From CAZCDM01 sp964497475 (GTDB taxonomy: Bacteria; Planctomycetota; Phycisphaerae; SM23-33): DNA of 5,393 bases. The stretch is from positions 1-5,393 of the forward strand of contig CAZCDM010000159.1 of the NCBI GenBank assembly GCA_964497475.1, written 5' to 3'. Under the pieces are notes generated by a model, which was not told where the DNA came from, did not search any database, and worked only from the letters and a program-made list of their open reading frames with translations. Positions within the stretch are counted from its first letter, which is position 1; every line of letters begins with the position of its first letter. Shown piece after piece: positions 1 through 5,393 of this stretch. The position numbers and the translations under genes were made by a program.

Positions 1-67
1 CGATCGGGCTCGAACCGACAACCCCTAGCTTGCAAAGCTAGTGCTCTCCCAATTGAGCTACGGCCCC
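1..67 (-). tRNA. tRNA-Ala(TGC), 3' end cut by window edge
   Basis: Read on the minus strand, the molecule begins GGGGCCG at base 67, followed by a D-arm (GCTC/GAGC), an anticodon stem CTAGC/GCTAG around loop TTTGCAA (anticodon TGC, alanine), and a T-arm GTCGG-TTCGAGC-CCGAT. Only the first two bases of the 3' acceptor strand remain inside the window, so the rest of that strand, the discriminator and any CCA lie to the left. It follows tRNA-Ile on the same strand, the usual order of the tRNA pair that precedes 23S rRNA; 23S would be expected just beyond the left edge. Confidence 0.96.
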
Positions 68-262
68 AACTTGTCAAAAGGCCATAGCTTGCAACCCGTG
101 CGGGCTGCCAGTGGCCCACCGGGTCACTACGCGAAGCTACGGCAGGAAGATAAAGTTCGGATCGGGGGTTTCGGATTCGGGGGTTTACCAATTCCTCAGA
201 GTGCAGGGGCAGAGATTGCGAAATGAAAAAGGGCAATCTGAAATCCGAAATCCGAAATCAAC
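68..262 (-). other. tRNA-Ile to tRNA-Ala spacer with short repeats
   Basis: This 195-base spacer holds no gene. It carries a near-tandem CGGGGGTTT repeat (163-171 and 178-186, separated by CGGATT) and three tandem copies of a 7-base GAAATCC-like unit (240-260, last copy GAAATCA). The two repeat zones are partly inverse of each other: TTTCGGATT at 169-177 is exactly complementary to AATCCGAAA at 242-250. The co-transcribed precursor could therefore form a 9-bp stem enclosing about 64 bases. Whether this is a processing stem or just low-complexity spacer repeat cannot be told from one copy. Confidence 0.5.
240..260. repeat. Short tandem repeat GAAATCC x3
   Basis: Three consecutive 7-base units, GAAATCC, GAAATCC and GAAATCA, lie just beyond the 3' end of tRNA-Ile (on the minus strand). 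Degenerate strings of this type look like spacer repeats rather than coding sequence. No function is claimed. Confidence 0.7.
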
Positions 263-337
263 TGGGCCTGGTTGGATTCGAACCAACGACCTCGCCCTTA
301 TCAGGGGCGCGCTCTAAACCAACTGAGCTACAAGCCC
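263..337 (-). tRNA. tRNA-Ile(GAT)
   Basis: On the minus strand the full cloverleaf can be read: acceptor GGGCTTG pairing with CAGGCCC (one G-T pair), D-arm GCTC/GAGC, anticodon stem CGCCC/GGGCG with loop CTGATAA (anticodon GAT, isoleucine), T-arm GTTGG-TTCGAAT-CCAAC and discriminator A at 263. The next bases read GTT, so CCA is not encoded and must be added after transcription. The gene closely resembles the tRNA-Ile of bacterial rRNA spacers. However, no 16S rRNA end (for example the anti-Shine-Dalgarno complement AAGGAGGTGATC) is found upstream on this strand. Confidence 0.97.
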
Positions 338-371
338 ATCTCGCCACAAAGCCGAAGCGACAAGTCGAAAT

Positions 372-399
372 AGTCTACCGGATTATCTCGGCCAGTCAA
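372..399 (-). promoter_or_regulatory. Candidate promoter for the tRNA-Ile/tRNA-Ala transcript
   Basis: Read on the minus strand there is TTGACT (394-399; five of six matches to a sigma-70 -35 box), a 16-base spacer, and TAGACT (372-377; four of six matches to a -10 box). The predicted start is near 365, about 28 bases before the 5' end of tRNA-Ile. This placement would allow the tRNA pair to be transcribed without a 16S gene in front. The call rests on motif match and position only. Confidence 0.45.
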
Positions 400-524
400 C
401 ACCCTGAGTAAAGATTCTATGACTTTTTACGGGACGCGTGGCGATTCAAAGTGGTGTCCCGGTAAATCTGGCAAAAATGGGGCGAAGGCTTTTTTCAACT
501 AAATGGTGACTTTTCGTCGTAAAT

Positions 525-532
525 GCTATATG
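525..532 (+). promoter_or_regulatory. Weak candidate promoter (-10) for the operon
   Basis: TGCTATATG starting at 525 resembles an extended -10 element (TGn followed by TATATG, four of six matches). It lies in an AT-richer island within otherwise GC-rich DNA. The hexamer 17 bases upstream (TGGTGA, 504-509) is a poor -35. If used, transcription would start near 539 and give a leader of about 288 bases before the first start codon. Confidence 0.25.
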
Positions 533-772
533 ATTCTGCATCGGCAAGTTGTCCTCTGGTGGCGAGCACCTGTAAGGCACAACCGCTGGTGGGCGTGGCC
601 CTCAGTGAGCGTTGAGCAGTCCTTCGGTGGTCCTCGCGAGTGTAACAGCTTGCCGGGCATGGCACTGTGACGATTGCAGCCGTCGTGAATTTTGGGCAAT
701 ACCTCCCCTGCCCCATGGCCGGATAGACCGCAAGGCAACGGGCTCTGGGAACTGCCCTGCTGCACAGATTCG

Positions 773-788
773 GCGCGACCAGTCGCGC
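773..788 (+). other. Perfect 6-bp hairpin upstream of the first gene
   Basis: GCGCGA (773-778), loop CCAG (779-782), TCGCGC (783-788) forms a stable GC-rich stem 25 bases before the Shine-Dalgarno at 814. It is not followed by a T-run, so it is not an intrinsic terminator. It could shape ribosome access or be part of a larger leader fold. Confidence 0.4.
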
Positions 789-813
789 GACAACACGGAA
801 CCCGTATCGCCAT

Positions 814-819
814 AAGGAG
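814..819 (+). promoter_or_regulatory. Ribosome binding site of the MttB-like gene
   Basis: AAGGAG lies 7 bases before the ATG at 827. It decides the start: the same frame is open further upstream (to an ATG at 692), but that ATG has no such site and the extra 45 residues resemble no part of the family. Confidence 0.8.
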
Positions 820-826
820 CCTTAGC

Positions 827-2329
827 ATGACACCCACCGCACAGTACACCACAGAAACTTCGCAGCGTCAGGGCATTGTCGTCCGCCCCGAAAACCGCCT
901 CAGCGACGAGCAGGTCAAACTCATCGACTCCGTCAGCCGGGAACTGCTGCAGGACCCGGGCCTGCTGAGTTACAACCCGGCCGTGACCGAGCTATTCCGC
1001 CAGGCCGGCGCGACCATCGAAGACGCCGACTCCTGCCAGCGCATCCGCGTGCCCGATGCGGTCCTCGATAAAGCCTTGGAATCGGCTCCGTCAAAAATAG
1101 TCCTCGGCGCCCGCAACCCGGACAACCGCCTGATCCTCGACGCCGACGAGCCGCGCGTGCGATTCGGCAGCGGCAGCGAGACCAACGTCTGGCTGGACGT
1201 CGCCTTCGACGGCTCGACCCCCACCTTCACCCGCCAGCCGGGCAGCATCGAACGGCTGACCCGCGCCGCCCACCTCTGCGAGAACCTCGACAACCTCGAC
1301 TTCTTCATCCGCTGCGTCAACATCCAGGACAAAGAGGTCACCGACGAGAACAAGGACGTCAACAAGTTCCTCGCCAGCTTCAATAACATCACCAAGCACG
1401 TCCAGGCGGGCCTGACCAGCCTAGACGCCATTGACAACGTCGTCAAGCTCGGGCACATCCTGGCCGGCGGCGAGGACGCCTTCGTCGAGAATCCCGTCCT
1501 GTCGTTCATCACCTGCGTCATCAAGAGCCCCTTCCAGATCGTCGAAGACACCGCCGAGAAGCTCATGGCCATGGCCCAGCGTCGCGTGCCGGTGGTCATC
1601 TCCTCCTGCCCCATGGGCGGGGCGACCGGCCCGTTCGACGAGTTCGGCATGGTCGCACAGATCAACGCCGAGCTGCTGGCCGGCGTGATGATTACCCAGC
1701 TCGTCAGCCCCGGCGCGCCGGTGCTCTACGGGGCCGTGCCCGTCCGCACCCGGCTGGATAACCTCAACGACATGTACGGCGCACCGGAATTCGTCCACTA
1801 CAACGTCGACTGCGCCCAGATGGCCCGCCACTACCACCTGCCTTGCTACTCCACCAACGGCGTCGCCGATGCCGACATCCCCGGCATCCAGGCCACCGTC
1901 GAAAAGCTCATGACCTACTTCACCGTGCCCCGCAGCGGAGCCCAGTACATCCACTACTCCTTCGGGCTGCTCGAACGGACCAACGTCTTCTGCCCCGAGC
2001 AAGCCGTCATGGACAATGCCCACATCGACATCGCCAAGCGCACCTTCGCTTCGCCGGCGATCTCCGCCGACCGCACCCAGGACATCCTCAGCACCGTCCG
2101 CGAAGTGATGGCCTCGGACCACAAGACCTACATCTACCACCTGCCGATCCCCACGCAGGAAGATGTCTACCTCCGCTATCCGCTCGAGAGCGACGACGGC
2201 GGCGCACTGCGGGCCGCACACGAAGAATACCGCTCCATCCTCGATCGGCCCCGAGATCACATCGACGAGGCCACCCTCGCCGACATCCGCAAGCACGTAC
2301 CCAACATCCTCGAAGCCTCGCTGCAGTAG
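827..2329 (+). CDS. MttB-family (trimethylamine:corrinoid) methyltransferase homologue, non-pyrrolysine
   Basis: The 500-residue product belongs to the trimethylamine methyltransferase (MttB) superfamily, cytoplasmic TIM-barrel enzymes that move a methyl group from a methylated amine or betaine to a corrinoid protein. Recognisable family blocks are: residues 56-100, with an LFRQAGATIED turn, the RIRVP motif and an APSKIVLGARNP strand; residues 258-302, CPMGGATGP, then NAELLAG and PGAPVLYG; and residues 337-361, HLPCYSTNG through IQATVEKL. Length is normal for the family. No in-frame amber codon occurs inside the gene, so unlike archaeal MttB it carries no pyrrolysine and is closer in type to glycine betaine methyltransferase MtgB and other non-Pyl homologues. 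The substrate cannot be read from the sequence. No corrinoid protein or activase gene is seen nearby. It is first in an apparent operon and ends in TAG; the frame stays open beyond this into the next gene. Family assignment is strong; function is inferred. Confidence 0.9.
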   Translation: MTPTAQYTTETSQRQGIVVRPENRLSDEQVKLIDSVSRELLQDPGLLSYNPAVTELFRQAGATIEDADSCQRIRVPDAVLDKALESAPSKIVLGARNPDNRLILDADEPRVRFGSGSETNVWLDVAFDGSTPTFTRQPGSIERLTRAAHLCENLDNLDFFIRCVNIQDKEVTDENKDVNKFLASFNNITKHVQAGLTSLDAIDNVVKLGHILAGGEDAFVENPVLSFITCVIKSPFQIVEDTAEKLMAMAQRRVPVVISSCPMGGATGPFDEFGMVAQINAELLAGVMITQLVSPGAPVLYGAVPVRTRLDNLNDMYGAPEFVHYNVDCAQMARHYHLPCYSTNGVADADIPGIQATVEKLMTYFTVPRSGAQYIHYSFGLLERTNVFCPEQAVMDNAHIDIAKRTFASPAISADRTQDILSTVREVMASDHKTYIYHLPIPTQEDVYLRYPLESDDGGALRAAHEEYRSILDRPRDHIDEATLADIRKHVPNILEASLQ

Positions 2330-2420
2330 CACGCCCGCGTGCCTCCTTGGCAGCAAAGCCTCAATGCCGAACCACAAGCCCCCGAACAATACGCAAATCA
2401 CAACAGAAACCTGATTGGAT

Positions 2421-2499
2421 GTCACCCTGAGCGAAGTCGAAGGGTCTTTCCGCGAAACGATTCTTCGGCTCTGCCCATACGGGCTCCGCTCAGAATGAC
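2421..2499. repeat. Two-armed dispersed repeat with inverted halves
   Basis: The left arm begins GTCACCCTGAGCG (2421-2433) and the right arm, read on the opposite strand, begins GTCATTCTGAGCG (2499-2487): 11 of 13 bases agree, so the outer ends can pair. Each arm is also a hairpin by itself: ACCCT (2424-2428) with AGGGT (2441-2445), and ATTCT (2460-2464) with AGAAT (2492-2496), the latter enclosing GCCC-ATAC-GGGC (2473-2484). Both arms share a CTGAGCGrAG core followed by CGAAG. From memory, strings of the form CCCTGAGCGAAGTCGAAGGG recur as intergenic repeats in many GC-rich environmental bacteria. It sits in the 207-base gap between two co-directional genes and would be transcribed with them; there is no T-run to make it an intrinsic terminator. 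Confidence 0.75.
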
Positions 2500-2523
2500 G
2501 CACATCCCGCAACCCCCGACCCG

Positions 2524-2529
2524 AAAGGA
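2524..2529 (+). promoter_or_regulatory. Ribosome binding site of the SAM methyltransferase gene
   Basis: AAAGGA lies 7 bases before the ATG at 2537. The frame is open upstream to 2330, but that stretch runs through the dispersed repeat and is unlikely to be normal coding sequence, so the start with this site is preferred. Confidence 0.7.
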
Positions 2530-2536
2530 TCGACCG

Positions 2537-3820
2537 ATGACCCCCGCCAAAGAACAGATGGCCGCCTACACCGAAGCCGTCCAGAGCGGCCTGTACAATA
2601 AAAAGTCAGGCCTCACCGGCAAGTACGACAACGTCCGCCGTTACTGGGAGGACGAAATCAGTCGCATCCACCTGCGCGACCCGCTGGAGAAGCTCGTCGC
2701 CCGCAACCGCGCCGATATGCGAAGGCTCCACGTGCTCGACCTCGGCTGCGGCAGTGCCGACGGCTACGAGCTGCTCACCGGTGTCCGCCAGCGCGACGCC
2801 GACCTCCAGCAACGCGAAGTCGACCTGCTGACCCCCGAAGTCCTCGGCCTCTACACCGGCTCGGACCTCAACGAAGACCTCCTCGACCAGGCCAGGGAAA
2901 TCTACGGCAACAGTCCCAAGATGACCTTCTGCCAGGGCGACTTCACCCAGGGCCTGCCCGTTCCCGAAGACCAGGAGTACGACCTGTACTTCACGTCATT
3001 CGGCACGTTCTCGCACCATAACGACGACGAGACCGCCATCGAACTGCTGGCCGAAATCGCCCGGCGGACGAAGTACTACTCCACCGTCGTCTGCGACTGG
3101 CTCGGCCGCTACTCCTATGAATGGCAGGAACTCTGGACCAACCAGCCCGACGAGCTGCGCAACATGGACTACGTCGTGTCCTACATCTACGAGCCCGAGG
3201 AACGCCAAGCCCGCCGCGACGAACTCCAGCACCTCACCCTGCGACTCATGAGCCGCCCCGAGGCCGAGCACATCATCGCCGAAGCATCCGCCCGCGCCGG
3301 CGTCGAAATCAAACCCCTGACCTTCTTCGACCGCTCGGTCTTCATCGGCCGACACCTCGACACCCGCGAGTACAACCGCCACGCCCAGCCCCTCCGGGCC
3401 GCGGTCAACAGCCTCCACGAAGTCAACCTGCGGACCGACCTGGAAACCCTCATCATCGACTACGCCCCGAAGGGTGGCTTCGACTTCCTCAACGACTACT
3501 TCGAGCACGTCCAGATGTGCTGGAACACCCTCGTCCGCTACGTCGAGACCCTCCTGGCCGAGTACGACCCGCACAGCCGGTCTTTCCGCGACCCTCTTCC
3601 GGACGTCCCGGGCAGTTACCCGGCCATCCTCCAGGAACTCATGCATCGGATGCGTGACCTCGTGGCCGGCGTGGGCAGCCTCAGCTACGGTCTGCCGCGG
3701 GAGAACATCATCGAGCCGCAACTCGGCTACGCCCTGCGAAACCTCGTCATGACCCTTCAAAACGGCCAGGGCGCCGCCCACGGCCTGGTCGGCGTGCTCG
3801 AAATCGACAAGTCCAACTGA
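2537..3820 (+). CDS. Class I SAM-dependent methyltransferase with large unassigned C-terminal region
   Basis: The 427-residue product has a Rossmann-type methyltransferase domain at about residues 60-190. Motif I is VLDLGCGSAD (66-75), the SAM-ribose acidic residue is probably Asp110 in GSDLNEDLL, motif III is FCQGDF (131-136), and a motif IV-like stretch YDLYFTSFGTFSH spans 148-160. An N-terminal segment of about 60 residues, rich in charged and aromatic residues, precedes it. After the catalytic fold come a further roughly 230 residues that I cannot assign, including aromatic-rich stretches (FDFLNDYFEH near 315) and a helical stretch around 325-345. There is no signal peptide or membrane segment, so the protein should be cytoplasmic. 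The methyl acceptor is unknown. The gene lies between an MttB-family gene and an asparagine synthetase-family gene and probably shares a transcript with them, which suggests a small amino acid-like or amine substrate; this is inference. Confidence 0.85.
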   Translation: MTPAKEQMAAYTEAVQSGLYNKKSGLTGKYDNVRRYWEDEISRIHLRDPLEKLVARNRADMRRLHVLDLGCGSADGYELLTGVRQRDADLQQREVDLLTPEVLGLYTGSDLNEDLLDQAREIYGNSPKMTFCQGDFTQGLPVPEDQEYDLYFTSFGTFSHHNDDETAIELLAEIARRTKYYSTVVCDWLGRYSYEWQELWTNQPDELRNMDYVVSYIYEPEERQARRDELQHLTLRLMSRPEAEHIIAEASARAGVEIKPLTFFDRSVFIGRHLDTREYNRHAQPLRAAVNSLHEVNLRTDLETLIIDYAPKGGFDFLNDYFEHVQMCWNTLVRYVETLLAEYDPHSRSFRDPLPDVPGSYPAILQELMHRMRDLVAGVGSLSYGLPRENIIEPQLGYALRNLVMTLQNGQGAAHGLVGVLEIDKSN

Positions 3821-3862
3821 ACCACCCCCAAACCCCGCCGACCAACCGGCGGCCAGACATAC

Positions 3863-3866
3863 GGAG
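3863..3866 (+). promoter_or_regulatory. Ribosome binding site of the AsnB-like gene
   Basis: GGAG lies 7 bases before the ATG at 3874. That ATG is followed directly by the Cys codon needed for the glutaminase nucleophile, so this start is well determined. The gap from the previous stop codon is 53 bases and shows no terminator. Confidence 0.75.
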
Positions 3867-3873
3867 CTTTCTC

Positions 3874-5393
3874 ATGTGTGGTATTGCAGGACGATGGGGC
3901 AGCCAAGACCCCTCGACCATTCGCGAAATGATGAACCGCCTCGTCCACCGAGGCCCCGACGCCAACGGCCTGCACGAGGCAGACAACTGCACCCTCGGCC
4001 ACCAGCGGCTCAGCATCATGGACCCCGCCGGCGGCAACCAGCCCATCTACTCCGGCGACGGCCAGCGCGTCATCATCGGCAATGGCGAGCTCTACAACTT
4101 CCCCGCCCTCCGCAAGCAGTACGAACCATCCCACACCTTCCGCACCCGCAGCGATACCGAAATCGCCCTGCACCTGTGGGAAGAGCACGGCACGGAGACC
4201 GCCTCCATGCTCGACGGCATGTTCGCCTTCGCCATTGCCGACGGCGAGCAGCTCTACCTCGCCCGCGACGCCATCGGCATCAAGCCGCTTTACCTCGGCA
4301 AGACCGACGACGGCCTGATGTTCGCCTCGGAACTCAAAGCCCTCATCGGCCACGCCCGCGAGGTCCAGGAATTCCCCGCCGGCTGCTGGTACCACAGCGA
4401 AAAAGGCTTCGGGCGGTTCTACGATGTCCCGGACCTCTGGCCCGAAGAGCGCACCACCGACCAGCACGCCCAACTACTGCGAGACACCCTCGAACAAGCC
4501 GTCGCCAAACGCATGATGTCCGACGTGCCGGTCGGCTCGTTCCTCTCCGGCGGGCTCGATTCGAGCATCATCGCCGCGATGATCCGCCGCCAGGTCGACG
4601 AGCTGCACACCTTCTCGGTCGGCATCGAAGGCAGCGACGATATCCTCGCAGCCCGTCATGTGGCCGAGCATATCGACTCGATCCATCACGAGTACATTTT
4701 CACCATGGACGAGGTGATCGAAAAACTCCCCGAGATCGTCTTCCACCTCGAAAGCTTCGACCAGGACCTCGTCCGCAGCGCCATCCCCTGCTATTTCACC
4801 TCCCGGCTGGCCGCCCAGCATGTCAAGGTCATCCACACCGGCGAGGGCGCCGACGAACTCTTCGCCGGCTACACCTACTACAAAGACGTCCCGGACGAAA
4901 AGGTCCTCCACGACGAGCTGCGCCGCAGCGTCCAGTCGCTGCACAACATCAACCTCCAGCGCGTCGACCGCCTGACCATGGCCCACAGCCTCGAAGGCCG
5001 CGTCCCCTTCCTCGACACCGACCTGATCGCCCTGGCGATGACGATTCCCGCCGAGCTGAAACTCCTCCGCAACAACGACGGCGCACTGGTCGAAAAGTGG
5101 ATCCTCCGCAAAGCCTGCGAAGATCTCCTGCCCGACGACATCGTCTGGCGGAAGAAGGCCCAGTTCGACGAAGGCAGCGGCACGGTCGACCTCGTCAGCC
5201 AGGGCCTGGAAAAGCACCAGCCGCCCGAGGGCCTCGACGCCTATCGCGCCGCCAACCCCGGTGTGAACCTGCGATCGGCCGAGGAGGCTGCCTACCATCG
5301 CCTGCTCGCCAAAGCGTACGATAACTCCCCCGTCGTCATGGACAACGTCGCCCGCTGGGCCGAGCGGCCCGATCACATCGCCAGCGGACTCTA
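3874..5393 (+). CDS. asnB: Glutamine-hydrolysing asparagine synthetase (AsnB) family, reaches right edge
   Basis: AsnB enzymes hydrolyse glutamine in an N-terminal Ntn amidotransferase domain and pass ammonia to an ATP-activated carboxylate, normally aspartate. Visible here are the nucleophile Cys2 after the initiator Met (MCGIAG), HRGPD (25-29), NGELYN (70-75), the PP-loop SGGLDSS (225-231) for ATP, TGEGADE (322-328) containing the conserved Glu, and RKKAQFDEGSG (426-436) with a lysine matching the conserved lysine of E. coli AsnB. The frame gives 506 residues and then TA as the last two bases, so the stop is probably TAA or TAG at the edge; I therefore call it nearly complete. E. coli AsnB is about 554 residues, so this is a compact form. 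Compared from memory, the E. coli TTIR segment of the aspartate site is replaced by DLVR (298-301). It is the third gene of the apparent operon. It may be an ordinary asparagine synthetase or amidate another acid. Confidence 0.92.
   Translation, partial: MCGIAGRWGSQDPSTIREMMNRLVHRGPDANGLHEADNCTLGHQRLSIMDPAGGNQPIYSGDGQRVIIGNGELYNFPALRKQYEPSHTFRTRSDTEIALHLWEEHGTETASMLDGMFAFAIADGEQLYLARDAIGIKPLYLGKTDDGLMFASELKALIGHAREVQEFPAGCWYHSEKGFGRFYDVPDLWPEERTTDQHAQLLRDTLEQAVAKRMMSDVPVGSFLSGGLDSSIIAAMIRRQVDELHTFSVGIEGSDDILAARHVAEHIDSIHHEYIFTMDEVIEKLPEIVFHLESFDQDLVRSAIPCYFTSRLAAQHVKVIHTGEGADELFAGYTYYKDVPDEKVLHDELRRSVQSLHNINLQRVDRLTMAHSLEGRVPFLDTDLIALAMTIPAELKLLRNNDGALVEKWILRKACEDLLPDDIVWRKKAQFDEGSGTVDLVSQGLEKHQPPEGLDAYRAANPGVNLRSAEEAAYHRLLAKAYDNSPVVMDNVARWAERPDHIASGL

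Larger units (their letters stand above)
338..826. other. Gene-free divergent intergenic region and putative 5' leader
   Basis: These 489 bases separate the minus-strand tRNAs from the plus-strand operon. No coding sequence is credible: the frames open here are short or are extensions of the downstream gene without a ribosome binding site. The left part (to about 430) carries the tRNA promoter candidate. A 6-bp stem CGGGAC/GTCCCG spans 430-461 and has no T-run, so it is not a terminator. From about 540 to 826 several helices can be drawn: GTTGTCC paired with GGcACAAC (548-583), enclosing GGTG/CACC around a GCGAG loop; TGCC/GGCA (651-664); GGGC/GCCC (740-757); and GCGCGA/TCGCGC (773-788). I looked for the conserved cores of cobalamin, SAM-I and SAH riboswitches and did not find a convincing match. 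Confidence 0.5.

Noticed and set aside
430..495. Intrinsic terminator (stem CGGGAC/GTCCCG and the T-run at 490-495)
   Set aside because: The T-run lies almost 30 bases after the stem and no other stem abuts it. In the minus direction the stem is followed by TAAAAAG, not by T residues.
338..700. 16S rRNA 3' end upstream of tRNA-Ile
   Set aside because: Neither the anti-Shine-Dalgarno region nor any other conserved 16S stretch is seen on the minus strand.
692..826. Upstream ATG extending the MttB-like protein by 45 residues
   Set aside because: It has no Shine-Dalgarno, the extra residues do not resemble the family N-terminus, and a strong AAGGAG precedes the ATG at 827.
540..826. Cobalamin riboswitch upstream of a corrinoid-family gene
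   Set aside because: GGCACTG at 661-667 and the GGGAACTGCCC stretch near 748 loosely recall cobalamin riboswitch elements. However, the conserved core (CCCGCAACTGT) and the AGYCAGGAGACCTGCC-like B12 box are missing.
2421..2499. CRISPR array or classical insertion sequence
   Set aside because: There are only two arms, inverted rather than direct, with no spacer series and no transposase gene in the window.
1421..2512. Long 363-residue antisense open frame over the MttB-like gene
   Set aside because: It is a compositional shadow of a GC-rich gene: its product is a low-complexity Val/Gly/Asp-rich string, it has no ribosome binding site, and the plus-strand frame has clear family motifs.
3876..5324. 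482-residue plus-strand open frame overlapping the AsnB-like gene
   Set aside because: It is extremely rich in Arg and Pro, as expected from reading GC-rich codons out of frame. The overlapping frame starting at 3874 carries all AsnB motifs.
4474..5376. 300-residue antisense open frame over the AsnB-like gene, and a similar 261-residue one at 2996-3781
   Set aside because: Both are out-of-frame shadows with repetitive Val/Gly/Asp/Glu composition and no start signals.

Overview
The window looks like chromosome from a GC-rich bacterium. My best guess is a planctomycete, possibly Phycisphaerae-like, but no taxonomic marker gene is present. Codon third positions in all three protein genes are overwhelmingly G or C. 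The guess rests on the tRNA-Ile(GAT)/tRNA-Ala(TGC) pair, which in most bacteria sits between 16S and 23S rRNA. Here the 489 bases upstream of tRNA-Ile carry no 16S sequence and lead straight into an unrelated divergent operon. Unlinked 16S and 23S genes are well known in planctomycetes.

Layout. Bases 1-337 are transcribed on the minus strand: tRNA-Ile, a 195-base spacer with short degenerate repeats, and tRNA-Ala cut by the left edge (23S would be expected beyond it). A plausible minus-strand promoter lies at 372-399. Bases 338-826 hold no gene. They contain this promoter, a weak plus-strand promoter candidate near 527, and a possible long 5' leader with several hairpins. From 827 to the right edge three plus-strand genes follow, each with its own Shine-Dalgarno: a non-pyrrolysine member of the MttB (trimethylamine:corrinoid methyltransferase) family (827-2329), a class I SAM-dependent methyltransferase with a long unassigned C-terminal half (2537-3820), and a glutamine-hydrolysing asparagine synthetase-family enzyme (3874 to the edge). 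The first two are separated by 207 bases containing a two-armed dispersed repeat; the last two by 53 bases.

How the genes may work together. The trio (MttB-like, SAM methyltransferase, AsnB-like amidotransferase) does not match a pathway I recognise. MttB-family enzymes act on methylated amines or betaines with a corrinoid protein, class I methyltransferases can build methylated amines, and AsnB-type enzymes amidate a carboxylate. A small pathway that makes or remodels a methylated, amidated amino acid-like compound is one hypothesis. No corrinoid protein, reductive activase or transporter is visible to support it. Two details deserve attention: the MttB-like gene ends in an amber codon, and the reading frame beyond it stays open straight into the methyltransferase; and the AsnB-like protein differs from E. 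coli AsnB at two threonine positions in the aspartate-site region.
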